Source: Plantibacter sp. VKM Ac-2880 (GTDB lineage: Bacteria; Actinomycetota; Actinomycetes; Actinomycetales; Microbacteriaceae). From it: a stretch of 64,000 nt of DNA. The DNA lies in the NCBI RefSeq assembly GCF_015351235.1, contig NZ_JADKSJ010000001.1, positions 1,939,668 to 2,003,667 on the forward strand. Reading direction: 5' to 3'. Below the pieces are notes generated by a model. The model was not told the DNA's origin, made no database searches, and worked only from the letters and a program-made list of their open reading frames with translations. Shown here piece by piece: positions 46,591 through 56,627 of this stretch. The number at the start of each line of letters is the position of its first letter. Position 1 is the first letter of the stretch. A program made the translations under genes and the position numbers.

Positions 46591-46625
46591 AAGGCCCCGC
46601 ACGTTCCGAAGAACGCCGGGGCCTT
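46591..46625 (-). terminator. rpsT terminator
   Basis: AAGGCCCCG (46591-46599) pairs with CGGGGCCTT (46617-46625); an inner CGTTC-CGAA-GAACG stem closes the loop. It lies 15 bp after the rpsT stop. Confidence 0.85.
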
Positions 46626-46639
46626 GCAGCTGGTGTCGC

Positions 46640-46900
46640 TTAGAGCGCGTTGACCTGCTTGGCGATGGCCGACTTGCGGTTCGCTGCCTGGTTCTGGTGG
46701 ATGACGCCCTTGCTCACGGCCTTGTCGAGCTTCTTCGCGGCGAGCTTGAGAGCGGACTCGGCCTGAGCCTTGTCGCCGGCGACGACGGCCTCGCGCGTGG
46801 CGCGGATGGCGGTCTTCAGCTGGCTCTTGACGGCCTTGTTGCGCTCGTTGGCCTTCTTGTTGGTGCCGATGCGCTTGATCTGCGACTTGATGTTTGCCAC
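46640..46900 (-). CDS. rpsT: 30S ribosomal protein S20
   Basis: An 86-residue basic protein that binds 16S rRNA early in assembly. It reads [20 protein letters not shown] and contains [20 protein letters not shown], the S20 signature. GTG start; divergent from lepA. A 100-nt leader precedes it and the ribosome-binding site is weak. Confidence 0.97.
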   Translation of the reverse strand: MANIKSQIKRIGTNKKANERNKAVKSQLKTAIRATREAVVAGDKAQAESALKLAAKKLDKAVSKGVIHQNQAANRKSAIAKQVNAL

Positions 46901-47010
46901 GTTGGGTCAACTTTCGGTTCGAGGAAATGATGTTCGGTGCCGTCGGACGGAAGAGGGCGTCTTCAAGCGAGTTCTCGTGTGGTCTCAACTCACACGCAAG
47001 CCAACAGGCA

Positions 47011-47039
47011 ACATTACCAGTCAGGCCGAGTTCTGGCAA
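47011..47039 (-). promoter_or_regulatory. rpsT promoter
   Basis: Minus-strand TTGCCA (47034-47039), a 17-bp spacer and TAATGT (47011-47016), close to consensus. Confidence 0.75.
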
Positions 47040-47075
47040 TCCAGGGTACCGCAGCGCGGGTGCTCCCCGCCGTGG

Positions 47076-47081
47076 GACAAT
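47076..47081 (+). promoter_or_regulatory. Candidate -10 box (GACAAT) for lepA
   Basis: A transcript starting near 47088 would carry about 32 nt ahead of the GTG at 47120, including GAGGAA. A TTG at 47087 is six bases after the hexamer and could be a leaderless alternative start. Confidence 0.4.
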
Positions 47082-47119
47082 GAGGGTTGCCCGATTCCAC
47101 CCCTGACCCCGAGGAACGC

Positions 47120-48970
47120 GTGAGCCCCCAAGCAGTGAAGGCCCTCGAGCCGGCATCGACCGACCCGGCGTTCATCCGGAACTTCTGCATCATCGCCCAC
47201 ATCGACCACGGTAAGTCGACGCTGGCGGACCGCATGCTGCAGATCACGGGTGTGGTGTCGGACCGCGACATGCGGGCGCAGTACCTCGACCGCATGGACA
47301 TCGAACGCGAGCGCGGCATCACGATCAAGAGCCAGGCCGTCCGCATGCCGTGGTCGTTGAACGGTGAGACCTTCGCGCTCAACATGATCGACACCCCCGG
47401 CCACGTCGACTTCACCTACGAGGTCTCCAGGTCGCTCGCCGCGTGCGAGGGCGCGATCCTCCTCGTCGACGCCGCGCAGGGCATCGAGGCGCAGACGCTC
47501 GCGAACCTCTACCTGGCGCTCGAGAACGACCTCGAGATCATCCCGGTGCTCAACAAGATCGACCTGCCGGCCGCCGACCCCGACAAGTACGCCAAGGAAC
47601 TCGCCAGCCTCATCGGTGGCCGACCGGAGGACGTGTTGCGCGTCTCCGGCAAGACGGGCATGGGCGTCGAAGAACTCCTCGACCGGGTGGTCGGCCGCAT
47701 CCCGAACCCCACCGGCGACCCGGACGCACCGACGCGCGCGATGATCTTCGACTCCGTCTACGACACCTACCGCGGCGTCGTGACCTACGTCCGGATGATC
47801 GACGGCCAGCTGAGCCCGCGCGAGCGCATCCAGATGATGTCGACCCGCGCCGTTCACGACCTCCTCGAGATCGGCGTCAGCTCACCGGAGCCGACGCCCA
47901 CGAAGGGGCTGGGCGTCGGCGAGGTCGGCTACCTCATCACCGGCGTGAAGGACGTCCGGCAGTCGAAGGTCGGTGACACCGTCACCACCGCGGTCAAGCC
48001 GGCGACGAACGCCCTGCCCGGCTACACGGATCCGAAGCCGATGGTGTTCTCCGGTCTGTACCCGATCGACGGCAGCGACTACCCGATCCTGCGCGACGCG
48101 CTCGACAAGTTGAAGCTCTCCGACGCCTCACTGAACTACGAGCCGGAGACCTCGGTCGCCCTCGGCTTCGGCTTCCGCGTCGGCTTCCTCGGCCTGCTGC
48201 ACCTGGAGATCGTCACCGAGCGGCTCCAGCGCGAGTTCGACCTCGACCTCATCGCGACAGCCCCGTCGGTGACCTACGAGGTGAAGACCGAGGACAAGCA
48301 GGTCGTCACGGTCACGAACCCGAGCGAGTTCCCGTCGGGCAAGATCCTCGAGGTCTCCGAGCCCATGGTGAAGGTCGGCATCCTCGCGCCGAAGGACTAC
48401 GTCGGCACCATCATGGAACTCTGCCAGAGCCGCCGTGGCGCGCTCCTCGGCATGGAGTACCTGGGCGAGGACCGCGTCGAACTCCGATACACGATGCCGC
48501 TCGGCGAGATCGTCTTCGACTTCTTCGACCACCTGAAGAGCCGCACGCAGGGGTACGCCTCGCTCGACTACGAGCCTTCGGGCCAGCAGGCTGCGGATCT
48601 CGTGAAGGTCGACATCCTCCTCCAGGGCGACCAGGTCGACGCCTTCAGTGCCATCGTGCACCGCGAGAAGGCCTACGCCTACGGCGTGCTCATGACCGAG
48701 AGGCTGAAGAAGCTCATCCCTCGCCAGCAGTTCGAGGTCCCGATCCAGGCGGCCATCGGTGCGCGTATCATCGCCCGCGAGTCCGTCCGCGCGATGCGCA
48801 AGGACGTGCTGGCCAAGTGCTACGGCGGTGACATCACCCGCAAGCGGAAGCTCCTCGAGAAGCAGAAGGAGGGCAAGAAGCGCATGAAGATGGTCGGCAA
48901 GGTCGAGGTGCCCCAGGAGGCGTTCATCGCGGCGCTCTCCGGGGACGTCGAGACGAAGGACAAGAAGTGA
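47120..48970 (+). CDS. lepA: Elongation factor 4
   Basis: Translational GTPase that back-translocates ribosomes; 616 residues. It has [17 protein letters not shown] and NKIDLPAAD, the EF4-specific C-terminal domain, and a C-terminal [17 protein letters not shown] chose GTG 47120 ([11 protein letters not shown]) because GAGGAA lies 3 nt upstream. The stop overlaps the next gene as GTGA. Confidence 0.96.
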   Translation: MSPQAVKALEPASTDPAFIRNFCIIAHIDHGKSTLADRMLQITGVVSDRDMRAQYLDRMDIERERGITIKSQAVRMPWSLNGETFALNMIDTPGHVDFTYEVSRSLAACEGAILLVDAAQGIEAQTLANLYLALENDLEIIPVLNKIDLPAADPDKYAKELASLIGGRPEDVLRVSGKTGMGVEELLDRVVGRIPNPTGDPDAPTRAMIFDSVYDTYRGVVTYVRMIDGQLSPRERIQMMSTRAVHDLLEIGVSSPEPTPTKGLGVGEVGYLITGVKDVRQSKVGDTVTTAVKPATNALPGYTDPKPMVFSGLYPIDGSDYPILRDALDKLKLSDASLNYEPETSVALGFGFRVGFLGLLHLEIVTERLQREFDLDLIATAPSVTYEVKTEDKQVVTVTNPSEFPSGKILEVSEPMVKVGILAPKDYVGTIMELCQSRRGALLGMEYLGEDRVELRYTMPLGEIVFDFFDHLKSRTQGYASLDYEPSGQQAADLVKVDILLQGDQVDAFSAIVHREKAYAYGVLMTERLKKLIPRQQFEVPIQAAIGARIIARESVRAMRKDVLAKCYGGDITRKRKLLEKQKEGKKRMKMVGKVEVPQEAFIAALSGDVETKDKK

Positions 48971-49611
48971 CCGCGCGACGCAGCTCGTTCGAGGACGAAG
49001 CCGTCGACTACGCGGCGGTCGGCGCGACCCAGCGCAGCGACCTCATGCAGTACCCGCCGGAGGGCTACGTCCCCTCGGAGGACGAGTTCCGACTCGGCAG
49101 CGGTGAGGAGCGCTTCGCTCTGGCGACCAGCGCGCTGCTCACCTGGGGACTCCACCGGTCGAGCGGTGTCGAGATCACCGACGTGCACCCGGGGACGGGT
49201 GTGCAGTACGGCGGCATCGCCTTCGCGGAGGACGGCACCCCGCTGGAGCCGATCGAGACGCACGAGGAGCAGCGGTTCGCCGAGGACGGCACACCGTTCA
49301 TCACGCCGGGTACGACGGTCGTGTTCGCGGGCTCCGTCGGTGGAGAGCCGCTCGTCGGCCCGCATCGCGTCATCTCCGTGACGGAGGAGCCGGGGCACGT
49401 CAGCCTGGCCATCGGCACGATGGACGGCGACCCCGAGAGCGGTGAGCAGTCCTTCACGATCGAACAGCGAGAGGACGACTCCGTCTGGATCGTGGTGCGC
49501 TCCTTCTTCCGCCCGACGAAGGGTGCCGCGAAGCTGGTCGGCTCGAAGCGCCGTCGGAAGACCATGAACGACGCCTACCTGCGCGCACTCCTGCCGTCGC
49601 GCGGCCTCTGA
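48967..49611 (+). CDS. DUF1990 family protein
   Basis: A 214-residue protein with the DUF1990 pattern ([51 protein letters not shown]). No membrane segment or catalytic motif is obvious, and the function is unknown. It is coupled to lepA by GTGA and lies 10 bp before hemW. Confidence 0.85.
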   Translation: MTARRSSFEDEAVDYAAVGATQRSDLMQYPPEGYVPSEDEFRLGSGEERFALATSALLTWGLHRSSGVEITDVHPGTGVQYGGIAFAEDGTPLEPIETHEEQRFAEDGTPFITPGTTVVFAGSVGGEPLVGPHRVISVTEEPGHVSLAIGTMDGDPESGEQSFTIEQREDDSVWIVVRSFFRPTKGAAKLVGSKRRRKTMNDAYLRALLPSRGL

Positions 49612-49621
49612 GCGACGGATC

Positions 49622-50848
49622 GTGCCGAGCGCGCTTCCCCTCGCCGATCCGGCGCCGGCCGACGGGCTGCTTCCGGAGACGGCGGTCGTCGGTGCCCACC
49701 AGCGCGCCTTCGGGGTGTACCTGCACGTGCCGTTCTGCCGGGTGCGCTGCGGGTACTGCGACTTCAACACCTACACGTCGACGGAACTGCGCGGCGCGAA
49801 ACAGTCGGACTACGCCGACGAGGCGGTCGCCGAGATCCGCTTCGGCCGCGGTGTGCTGGAGGCGTCGGGCGTCCCCGACCGCCAGGTCTCCACAGTCTTC
49901 TTCGGGGGAGGCACACCGACCCTGCTACCGGCGGACGATCTGGTCCGCATGCTGCGTGGCGTGACCGACTCCTTCGTCCTTGCACCCGGCGCCGAGGTGA
50001 CGACGGAGGCGAACCCGGACTCCGTGGACGCCGCGTACCTGCAGACGCTGGCGGACGCCGGCTTCACGCGCGTCTCGTTCGGCATGCAGTCGGCGGTGCC
50101 GAGCGTCCTGGCCACGCTCGAACGAACACACGACCCGGCGCGGGTGCCGCTCGTCGTGCAGTGGGCGCGCGACGCCGGTCTCGGCGTCAGCCTCGACCTC
50201 ATCTACGGGACGCCGGGGGAGACGCTCGCCGACTGGCGGGTGTCACTCGAGACGGCCATCGCCTGCGGCCCCGATCATGTGTCGGCCTATTCGCTCATCG
50301 TCGAGCCCGGCACGAAGCTCGCCCGCCAGATCCGTTCCGGCGTTGTCGGAACGCCCGACGAGGATCTGCAGGCTGACATGTACGAGCTCGCCGACGACCT
50401 CCTGACCGCGGCCGGATACGGCTGGTACGAGGTCAGCAACTGGGCGACGTCCGACGATCACCGCTCCCGTCACAACCTGTCCTATTGGACGGGTGAGGAC
50501 TGGTGGGGTGTCGGTCCCGGGTCCCACAGTCACGTGGGCGGGGTGCGCTGGTGGAACGTCAAACATCCTGCGGCCTACGCGCAGCGCATGGCTGCAGGCG
50601 AGTCACCCGCCGCCGGCCGCGAGACCCTCGACGACGAGACCCGCGAACTCGAGCGCATCCTGTTGCTGACCCGGACGCGCGACGGCATCCCGATCCGCAC
50701 CCTCGCGCCCGAGGCACGCACCGCCGTCGCCGGGCTCATCGCGGAGGAGCTCGTCGATGCACGGCAGGCGCTCCTCGGCCGCTTGGAACTCACCCGACGC
50801 GGGCGGCTCCTCGCCGATGCCGTCGTGCGACGGCTCGTCGGCGACTGA
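49622..50848 (+). CDS. hemW: Radical SAM protein HemW (haem chaperone)
   Basis: A 408-residue radical SAM protein related to coproporphyrinogen III oxidase but now seen as a haem chaperone. The iron-sulfur motif C-x3-C-x2-C is Cys 39, 43 and 46 in HVPFCRVRCGYCDF; FFGGGTPTLL and ETLADWRVSLE follow. The C-terminal HemN-type domain is present. A terminator follows. Confidence 0.95.
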   Translation: MPSALPLADPAPADGLLPETAVVGAHQRAFGVYLHVPFCRVRCGYCDFNTYTSTELRGAKQSDYADEAVAEIRFGRGVLEASGVPDRQVSTVFFGGGTPTLLPADDLVRMLRGVTDSFVLAPGAEVTTEANPDSVDAAYLQTLADAGFTRVSFGMQSAVPSVLATLERTHDPARVPLVVQWARDAGLGVSLDLIYGTPGETLADWRVSLETAIACGPDHVSAYSLIVEPGTKLARQIRSGVVGTPDEDLQADMYELADDLLTAAGYGWYEVSNWATSDDHRSRHNLSYWTGEDWWGVGPGSHSHVGGVRWWNVKHPAAYAQRMAAGESPAAGRETLDDETRELERILLLTRTRDGIPIRTLAPEARTAVAGLIAEELVDARQALLGRLELTRRGRLLADAVVRRLVGD

Positions 50849-50907
50849 CGCGGTCCGGGCGTGTCCCGTTCATCAGGCCGTCGAGCGACGTCAGGCCGCC
50901 GGAACGC

Positions 50908-50943
50908 CGACAGCCCCGACCGGCGGACCGGACGGGGCTGTCG
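50908..50943. terminator. Terminator between hemW and DUF4870 genes
   Basis: An 11-bp perfect stem (50908-50918 with 50933-50943) with an inner CCGG-CCGG pairing. It lies between convergent genes. Confidence 0.85.
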
Positions 50944-50959
50944 TGAGGGGCTCGGACGA

Positions 50960-51517
50960 TCAGGCCTTGATGAACTGGATCGTGAGCGGGTAGCTGTACA
51001 GCTCACCCTTGTTCGCCTTGATCGCGGCGATGATGCTGAACACGATCACGACGATGTACACGGCGATGATGACGAAGATGCCGACCAGGACGATCGTGAG
51101 GATCGACCCGACCACGAGGGCGATGAGCATGGTCAACTGGAAGTTCAGCGCGGTGAGCGTGTGGGCCTTGATGAACGGCCCGCGGTCCTTGAGCGCCAGA
51201 TAGCCGATCAGCGGCGGGATGAAGCCGAAGAAGATCCCACCGATGTGGATGAGGGTCGACCACAGCTTCTCGTCCGACGGGCTCATGGGCTGCGCGACGG
51301 GGTAGGGCTGCTGGTACTGCGGAGCGCCGGCGGGCGGCGGCGGGTAGGAGCCGGCACCGGGCGGCGGCGGCGCGTAGCCACCGGCGGGCGGCGGCGGGTA
51401 GGAGCCTGCCGGCGGCTGGTGAGGAGCTGCGGGCGGGGGCGTCGCGCCGTCTCCTGCAGGCGGAACCGACCCGCCCTTGGCAGGGTCGACGGGCGGTTGA
51501 GCGTTCGGATCGGACAT
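50960..51517 (-). CDS. DUF4870 membrane protein with proline-rich N-terminus
   Basis: A 185-residue protein. Residues 1-80 are a Pro/Gly/Ala/Tyr-rich tail with repeated YPPPPAG units. The rest has about three membrane segments and the DUF4870 signature (EKLWSTLIHIGGIFFGFIPP, LTALNFQLTMLIALVVG). I chose ATG 51517 (MSDPNAQ) over 51532. The function is unknown. It is divergent from hrcA. Confidence 0.87.
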   Translation of the reverse strand: MSDPNAQPPVDPAKGGSVPPAGDGATPPPAAPHQPPAGSYPPPPAGGYAPPPPGAGSYPPPPAGAPQYQQPYPVAQPMSPSDEKLWSTLIHIGGIFFGFIPPLIGYLALKDRGPFIKAHTLTALNFQLTMLIALVVGSILTIVLVGIFVIIAVYIVVIVFSIIAAIKANKGELYSYPLTIQFIKA

Positions 51518-51667
51518 CTTCGCACCTTTCACGGAGAGTGATATTCAATTGGTCCAGCAGAGCGTATCGCACCAGGTGTCGCGGAAACGGGACCCACGCC
51601 TGTGGCCAACGGTATTCCTGGGCCGCCACGGCGCGCAAGGGATGCCTTCCGGTGCGCCGCGATATGA

Positions 51668-51694
51668 TTGGCAGTCAGGGTGTTCGAGTGCTGA
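51668..51694 (+). promoter_or_regulatory. CIRCE element (HrcA operator)
   Basis: TTGGCAGTC, a 9-bp spacer and GAGTGCTGA match the CIRCE consensus (TTAGCACTC-N9-GAGTGCTAA) at 15 of 18 arm positions with the exact spacer. It starts at the last base of TATGAT (51663-51668), the probable -10 box, 39 bp before hrcA. Confidence 0.85.
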
Positions 51695-51732
51695 CGGTCG
51701 GCGTTCGGCGGAGACGAGGAGAGGGGTTCGCC

Positions 51733-52755
51733 ATGGTGTCGGATCGCGGTCTCGAGGTTCTCCGGGTCATCGTCCAGGACTACGTCGCGTCGCGAGAGCC
51801 GGTCGGGTCGAAGACGATCGTCGATCGTCACTCCTTCGGCGTCTCGGCGGCCACCATCCGGAACGACATGGCGCAGCTCGAGGACGAAGAGCTCATCGCC
51901 GCGCCCCACACGTCCTCGGGGCGCGTCCCGACGGACAAGGGCTACCGCATGTTCGTCGACCACCTCGCCGACCGGCGTCCACTGAACAACGCGCAACGGA
52001 CGGCGATCGAGACGTTCCTCGGCGCATCCGGCGACCTCGACGAGGTGCTCCACCGCACCGTGAGGCTCCTGTCGCAACTCACGAACCAGGTCGCGCTCGT
52101 CCAGTACCCGATGTTCTCCCGTGCTCGCGTCCGGCACCTCGAGCTCGTGAGCGTCACGCCGAACCGGGTGCTCGCCGTCATCATCCTCGACAACGGCCGC
52201 GTGGAGCAGCGTCTCATCGAGACGGAGCGGCCAGTCGACGACGACCTCATCGCGCGCCTCCGCTCGGCCTGCAACGAGGCGGTCGCAAGCCGTCCCCTCC
52301 TCGACGCCCATGACGCCCTCGGCGACGTCCCCGACACGATCGCCGAACTCGACCGGTCCGCGGCGGTCCGGATCGTCGACGCCGTGCGCGAGCAGCTCTC
52401 AGCCCAGCGACAGGACCGCCTCGTGATGGCGGGCGCCGCGAACCTCGCTCGCACGGAGGACGACTTCCCGGGGAGCATCTACCCGGTGCTCGACGCGATC
52501 GAGCAGCAGGTGGTCCTCCTCAGGCTCTTCGGCGAGATGGAGTCGGAGCGCGACGGGGTCGTCGCCAGCATCGGGCGGGAGAACGCCTCCTTCGGTCTTG
52601 AGACGACGAGTGTCGTCGCGGGGAACTACCGTTCCTCTGGTGGCGAAATCGCCCGTCTCGGCGTCCTCGGCCCGACCAGAATGGACTACGCGAGCAACAT
52701 GGCGGCGGTCCGTGCCGTCGCCAGATACCTCTCGCGCATCCTCGACGCCGAGTGA
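51733..52755 (+). CDS. hrcA: Heat-inducible transcriptional repressor HrcA
   Basis: A 340-residue repressor of chaperone genes that binds CIRCE sites. It begins MVSDRGLEVLRVIVQDYVAS with a winged-helix domain (TIVDRHSFGVSAATIRNDMA, then SGRVPTDKGYRMFVD). GAGAGGGG lies before the ATG; the upstream frame extension is the CIRCE leader. It should repress itself and dnaJ. Confidence 0.96.
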   Translation: MVSDRGLEVLRVIVQDYVASREPVGSKTIVDRHSFGVSAATIRNDMAQLEDEELIAAPHTSSGRVPTDKGYRMFVDHLADRRPLNNAQRTAIETFLGASGDLDEVLHRTVRLLSQLTNQVALVQYPMFSRARVRHLELVSVTPNRVLAVIILDNGRVEQRLIETERPVDDDLIARLRSACNEAVASRPLLDAHDALGDVPDTIAELDRSAAVRIVDAVREQLSAQRQDRLVMAGAANLARTEDDFPGSIYPVLDAIEQQVVLLRLFGEMESERDGVVASIGRENASFGLETTSVVAGNYRSSGGEIARLGVLGPTRMDYASNMAAVRAVARYLSRILDAE

Positions 52756-52809
52756 CGCCTCCTCGTCGCGTCCACCAACACCTTCCGCACCTCGAACGAA
52801 AGGCCCTCA

Positions 52810-53931
52810 GTGGCTGACTACCCCGACCACTACGCAGCACTCGGCGTCGCCAAGGAGGCGACGCCCGAAGAGATCAAGAAGGCCTACCGCCGCCTCGCCC
52901 GCGAGCTGCACCCGGACGTCAACCCGGGTTCGGACGCCTCGGAGCGGTTCAAGGAGGTCACGCACGCCTACGACGTGCTCAGCGATCCCAAACAGCGCCA
53001 GCAGTACGACCTGGGTCCGCAGGCGGGCGGCTTCGGTGGCGGTGACGCCGGCTTCAGCGGCTTCGGCGACATCTTCGACACCTTCTTCGGCGGCGGCGGC
53101 CAGCAGCGCGGCCCGAAGTCGCGTCGTTCGCGCGGCGAGGACGCGCTGCTCCGGGTCGAGCTCGACCTCGACGAGGTCATCTTCGGCACCCACCGCGACC
53201 TCGAGGTCGACACCGCGGTGCTCTGCGGCACCTGCAACGGTTCCTGCTGCCAGCCGGGCACCTCGCCGGTCACCTGCGACATCTGCCACGGCACCGGTTC
53301 CATCCAGCGCGCCGTCCGTTCGCTGCTCGGGAACGTCATGACCTCGGCACCCTGCGGCACCTGCCGCGGCTACGGGACGATCATCGCGACCCCGTGCGTC
53401 ACGTGCCAGGGACAGGGGCGCCTCCGCGCCCGCCGCACTGTGTCGGTCGACATCCCGGCCGGGGTCGACACCGGCTTGCGGTTGCAGATGCCGGGGAGCG
53501 GCGAGGTCGGTCCTGCCGGAGGCCCGAACGGCGACCTCTATCTCGAGATGAAGGTCAAGCACCACGACGTCTTCAGCCGTGACGGCGACGACCTGCTGTG
53601 CACGCTGGAGGTCCCGATGACGGACGCCATCTTCGGGCGCCACGTCACCGTCCACGCGCTCGACGGAGACGTCGAGGTCGAACTGCGTCCGGGCGTCCAG
53701 AGCTCGGAGGTCATCACCGTCAAGGACCGCGGCGTGACCCGGCTTCGCGGGAACAGCCGCGGGGACCTCAAGATCGGCGTCCAGGTCGTCACCCCGACCA
53801 AGCTCGACCACCGCGAGCGGGAACTCATCAAGAGTTTCGCCTCGGGCAGGCGTCAGGGGCCTCCTGCGCTCGCGCAGTTCCAGCAGGGGCTGTTCGCGAA
53901 GATCCGCGACCGTTTCCACGGCGTCGGTTGA
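52810..53931 (+). CDS. dnaJ: Chaperone DnaJ (DnaJ2)
   Basis: Hsp40 co-chaperone; 373 residues. J domain with HPD at 34-36; a Gly/Phe-rich linker; four cysteine repeats (CGTCNGSC, CDICHGTG, CGTCRGYG, CVTCQGQG). The first repeat has Cys in place of the final Gly, a minor change. It lies 54 bp after hrcA in the standard hrcA-dnaJ pair. Confidence 0.95.
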   Translation: MADYPDHYAALGVAKEATPEEIKKAYRRLARELHPDVNPGSDASERFKEVTHAYDVLSDPKQRQQYDLGPQAGGFGGGDAGFSGFGDIFDTFFGGGGQQRGPKSRRSRGEDALLRVELDLDEVIFGTHRDLEVDTAVLCGTCNGSCCQPGTSPVTCDICHGTGSIQRAVRSLLGNVMTSAPCGTCRGYGTIIATPCVTCQGQGRLRARRTVSVDIPAGVDTGLRLQMPGSGEVGPAGGPNGDLYLEMKVKHHDVFSRDGDDLLCTLEVPMTDAIFGRHVTVHALDGDVEVELRPGVQSSEVITVKDRGVTRLRGNSRGDLKIGVQVVTPTKLDHRERELIKSFASGRRQGPPALAQFQQGLFAKIRDRFHGVG

Positions 53932-53932
53932 G

Positions 53933-54670
53933 ATGAGTTCGCTGTACGTCCGCGAGGACCTCGAATCGACCGGCGTCGGCGACTCGGTCACCCTCCGGGG
54001 GCCGGAGGCGAAGCACGCCGTGTCGGTCAGCCGGTTGCGGGTGGGGGAGACGACGTCGATCGGCAACGGACGCGGATTGATCGCGACCGGAACGGTCGTC
54101 CGGAGCGAACCGGGCGAGCTGGAGATGCGCGTCGAGTCGGTGGTCGTGCATCCTGAGAACCGTCCGGCGCTCGTGCTCGTGCAGGCGCTGGCCAAAGGAG
54201 ATCGCGACGAACTCGCGATCCAGGCGGCGACCGAACTCGGAGTCGACCGGATCATCCCGTGGGGTGCTGAGCGCAGCATCTCCCGCTGGCAGGGCGACAA
54301 GGCGAGCAAGGGCCGTGCGCGCTGGCAGCTCATCGTGCGCGAGGCGGCCAAGCAGTCGATCCGCTCCCGGGTGCCCGAGGTGGCCGAGGTCGTCGACACG
54401 CGCGGCCTCACCGCCCATGCCGGCGGACGGACCGTACTCGTCCTGGAACCCACGGCCGCGCTCAGCCTGACGGACCTCGACCCGTCGACCTTCGACGCCG
54501 ACGAGGTGGTGCTCGTCGTCGGCCCCGAGGGCGGGATCTCGCCCGCCGAGCACGAGCGTCTCGTCGACGCCGGGGCGGTCGCGGTGCGGATCGGCTCCGG
54601 CGTGCTGCGCACCTCGACGGCAGGGCCGGCGGCGATCGCAGCGGTGAACGTGCTGCTCGGCCGTTGGTGA
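53933..54670 (+). CDS. rsmE: 16S rRNA (uracil-1498-N3)-methyltransferase
   Basis: A 245-residue SPOUT methyltransferase. It has LVQALAKGDRDELAIQAATE, and the C-terminal knot VVGPEGGISPAEHERL. The ATG is one base after the dnaJ stop. It begins the ribosome-maturation run that continues to era. Confidence 0.94.
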   Translation: MSSLYVREDLESTGVGDSVTLRGPEAKHAVSVSRLRVGETTSIGNGRGLIATGTVVRSEPGELEMRVESVVVHPENRPALVLVQALAKGDRDELAIQAATELGVDRIIPWGAERSISRWQGDKASKGRARWQLIVREAAKQSIRSRVPEVAEVVDTRGLTAHAGGRTVLVLEPTAALSLTDLDPSTFDADEVVLVVGPEGGISPAEHERLVDAGAVAVRIGSGVLRTSTAGPAAIAAVNVLLGRW

Positions 54671-54706
54671 CATTGTCGAGCCCGCGCACGACGCCGCTAC
54701 GAACCT

Positions 54707-54712
54707 TAGACT
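54707..54712 (+). promoter_or_regulatory. Candidate -10 box (TAGACT) for the HIT gene
   Basis: The ATG at 54720 is the eighth base after this hexamer, so the message may be leaderless. Confidence 0.4.
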
Positions 54713-54719
54713 GGTGGGC

Positions 54720-55073
54720 ATGAGTGAAGCACCGTCCGTTTTCAGCCGCATCGTGTCCGGGGAGATCCCCACGACCCTCCTCGCCGAGACCGATCGGGTG
54801 ATCGGCTTCGCCGACATCAACCCGCAGGCGCCCGTGCACCTCCTGGTCGTTCCGAAGACCGCCGAATACCGCGACGTCGTGGCGTTGGCCGCCGGCGACC
54901 CCTCGCTGCTCGCCGAGATGGTCGAGGTCGCGTCGTCGCTCGCACAGGAACACACGGGCGGCGACTTCCGTCTGGTGTTCAACACCGGTGAGACCGCGGG
55001 CCAGACGGTCTTCCACGTGCATGCGCACGTCCTCGGCGGTTCCCTCGAGGAGGGCACCCTTGGCGGAGCCTGA
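54720..55073 (+). CDS. HIT family nucleotide-binding protein (HINT type)
   Basis: A 117-residue protein with the catalytic HVHAHVLGG triad and the fold start VFSRIVSGEIPTTLLAETD. Such proteins hydrolyse purine phosphoramidates. I chose ATG 54720 (MSEAPS); an in-frame GTG at 54714 would lie too close to the -10 box. The end overlaps phoH. Confidence 0.93.
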   Translation: MSEAPSVFSRIVSGEIPTTLLAETDRVIGFADINPQAPVHLLVVPKTAEYRDVVALAAGDPSLLAEMVEVASSLAQEHTGGDFRLVFNTGETAGQTVFHVHAHVLGGSLEEGTLGGA

Positions 55074-56163
55074 ACCCACGACCCCTGACGTCCCCGCCGG
55101 TCGACGGGAGGAGGACGTGGAGCATGTGCTCCATGTCGACGGCATCGCGATGGTCCGGCTGCTCGGTCCGCAGGACCGCCTCCTCACCACCGTCGAGCGC
55201 GAACACCCTGGCGTCTCCGTGCACGTGCGCGGGAACGAGATCACCATCACCGGCCCCGCAGCGCAAGCCGACGCGGCCAGACGACTCGTAGAGGAACTCA
55301 TCACCATGGTCCGAGAAGGACACGACCCTGGCCCGGCGGAGGTCAGCACCTCGGCCCGGATCCTCGGCCAGGACGGCACCGCCTCGCCGTCCGAGGTCCT
55401 GGGCCAGGTGATCCTGACCTCCCGCGGCAAGACGATCAAGCCGAAGACCGTGGGTCAGCGCGCCTATGTCGACGCCATCGACGAGCACACGATCGTCTTC
55501 GGCATCGGGCCCGCCGGCACCGGCAAGACGTACCTCGCCATGGCGAAGGCGGTCCAGGCGCTGCAGCGCAAGGAGGTCAACCGGATCATCCTGACGCGTC
55601 CGGCGGTCGAGGCCGGCGAACGGCTCGGCTACCTGCCAGGCACCCTCACGGACAAGATCGACCCGTACCTCCGTCCGCTCTACGACGCGCTCAACGAGAT
55701 GATGGACCCTGAGATCGTCCCGAAGCTGCTCGCAGCGGGCACGATCGAGGTCGCTCCGCTCGCCTACATGCGCGGACGCACCCTGAACGACTCCTTCATC
55801 GTCCTCGACGAGGCACAGAACACCACGCCGGAGCAGATGAAGATGTTCCTCACCCGGCTCGGATTCGGTTCCAAGATCGTGGTCACTGGCGACGTTACGC
55901 AGATCGACCTCCCGACGGGTGCGTCGGGACTCCGACTCGTCACCCGGGTCCTGAAGGACATCGACGACATCCACTTCGCCAACCTGACGAGCGACGACGT
56001 CGTCCGTCACACGCTCGTCGGCCGCATCGTCGACGCCTATGGCGAGTACGACGCCGTCCGTCAGGCACAGCGCTTCGAACGCGAGCAAGCGGCCGAGTTC
56101 GCCAACCGCGCTGAGCGTCGTGGCGCAGCGCGAGACCACCAGCCGAAACGAGGACGCTCATGA
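55060..56163 (+). CDS. phoH: PhoH-like ATPase
   Basis: A 367-residue RNA-helicase-like ATPase. I chose TTG 55060 because GAGGAGGG (55047-55054) lies 5 nt upstream and gives [12 protein letters not shown]; the overlap with the HIT gene is 14 bp. Walker A is GPAGTGKTY, Walker B is FIVLDEAQN, and the C-terminus has [12 protein letters not shown]. It is coupled to ybeY by ATGA, the usual bacterial pair. Confidence 0.92.
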   Translation: MAEPEPTTPDVPAGRREEDVEHVLHVDGIAMVRLLGPQDRLLTTVEREHPGVSVHVRGNEITITGPAAQADAARRLVEELITMVREGHDPGPAEVSTSARILGQDGTASPSEVLGQVILTSRGKTIKPKTVGQRAYVDAIDEHTIVFGIGPAGTGKTYLAMAKAVQALQRKEVNRIILTRPAVEAGERLGYLPGTLTDKIDPYLRPLYDALNEMMDPEIVPKLLAAGTIEVAPLAYMRGRTLNDSFIVLDEAQNTTPEQMKMFLTRLGFGSKIVVTGDVTQIDLPTGASGLRLVTRVLKDIDDIHFANLTSDDVVRHTLVGRIVDAYGEYDAVRQAQRFEREQAAEFANRAERRGAARDHQPKRGRS

Positions 56164-56627
56164 CCATCGAGATCAACAACGAGTCCGGTGTCGCGGTCGA
56201 CGAGTCGCGCATCCTCGCCCTCGCCTCCTTCGCGCTCGACGCCATGCATGTCAGCCCGGACGCCGAACTCGCCATCGTCCTCGTCGACGAAGGCGCCATG
56301 GAACAGCTGCACGTCCAGTGGATGGACGAGCCCGGCCCGACGGACGTCCTGAGCTTCCCCATGGACGAGCTGCGCCCCGGGACGGAGGAGAACCCGACCC
56401 CGCCCGGACTCCTGGGCGACATCGTCCTCTGCCCGCAGGTCGCCGAGACGCAGGCGACCGCGGCGAAGCACTCCACGATGGAGGAGCTCCAACTCCTGAC
56501 CTGCCACGGCGTCCTGCACCTGCTCGGCTACGACCACGCCGAGCCCGATGAGGAGAAGGAGATGTTCGGCATCCAGCGCGACATCCTCCTCGCCTTCGCG
56601 CTGCAGGAGAGACGACGCACCAGCTGA
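56160..56627 (+). CDS. ybeY: Endoribonuclease YbeY
   Basis: A 155-residue zinc enzyme for 16S rRNA 3' maturation. The three zinc histidines lie in [11 protein letters not shown]. The ATG overlaps the phoH stop and its stop overlaps the next gene by one base. Confidence 0.95.
   Translation: MTIEINNESGVAVDESRILALASFALDAMHVSPDAELAIVLVDEGAMEQLHVQWMDEPGPTDVLSFPMDELRPGTEENPTPPGLLGDIVLCPQVAETQATAAKHSTMEELQLLTCHGVLHLLGYDHAEPDEEKEMFGIQRDILLAFALQERRRTS

Noticed and set aside
46371-47156. 261-codon open frame on the minus strand across rpsT
   Set aside because: It is out of frame with S20, crosses the terminator and repeat array, and contains LSLSKG from the REP-like element, a sign of a spurious gene.
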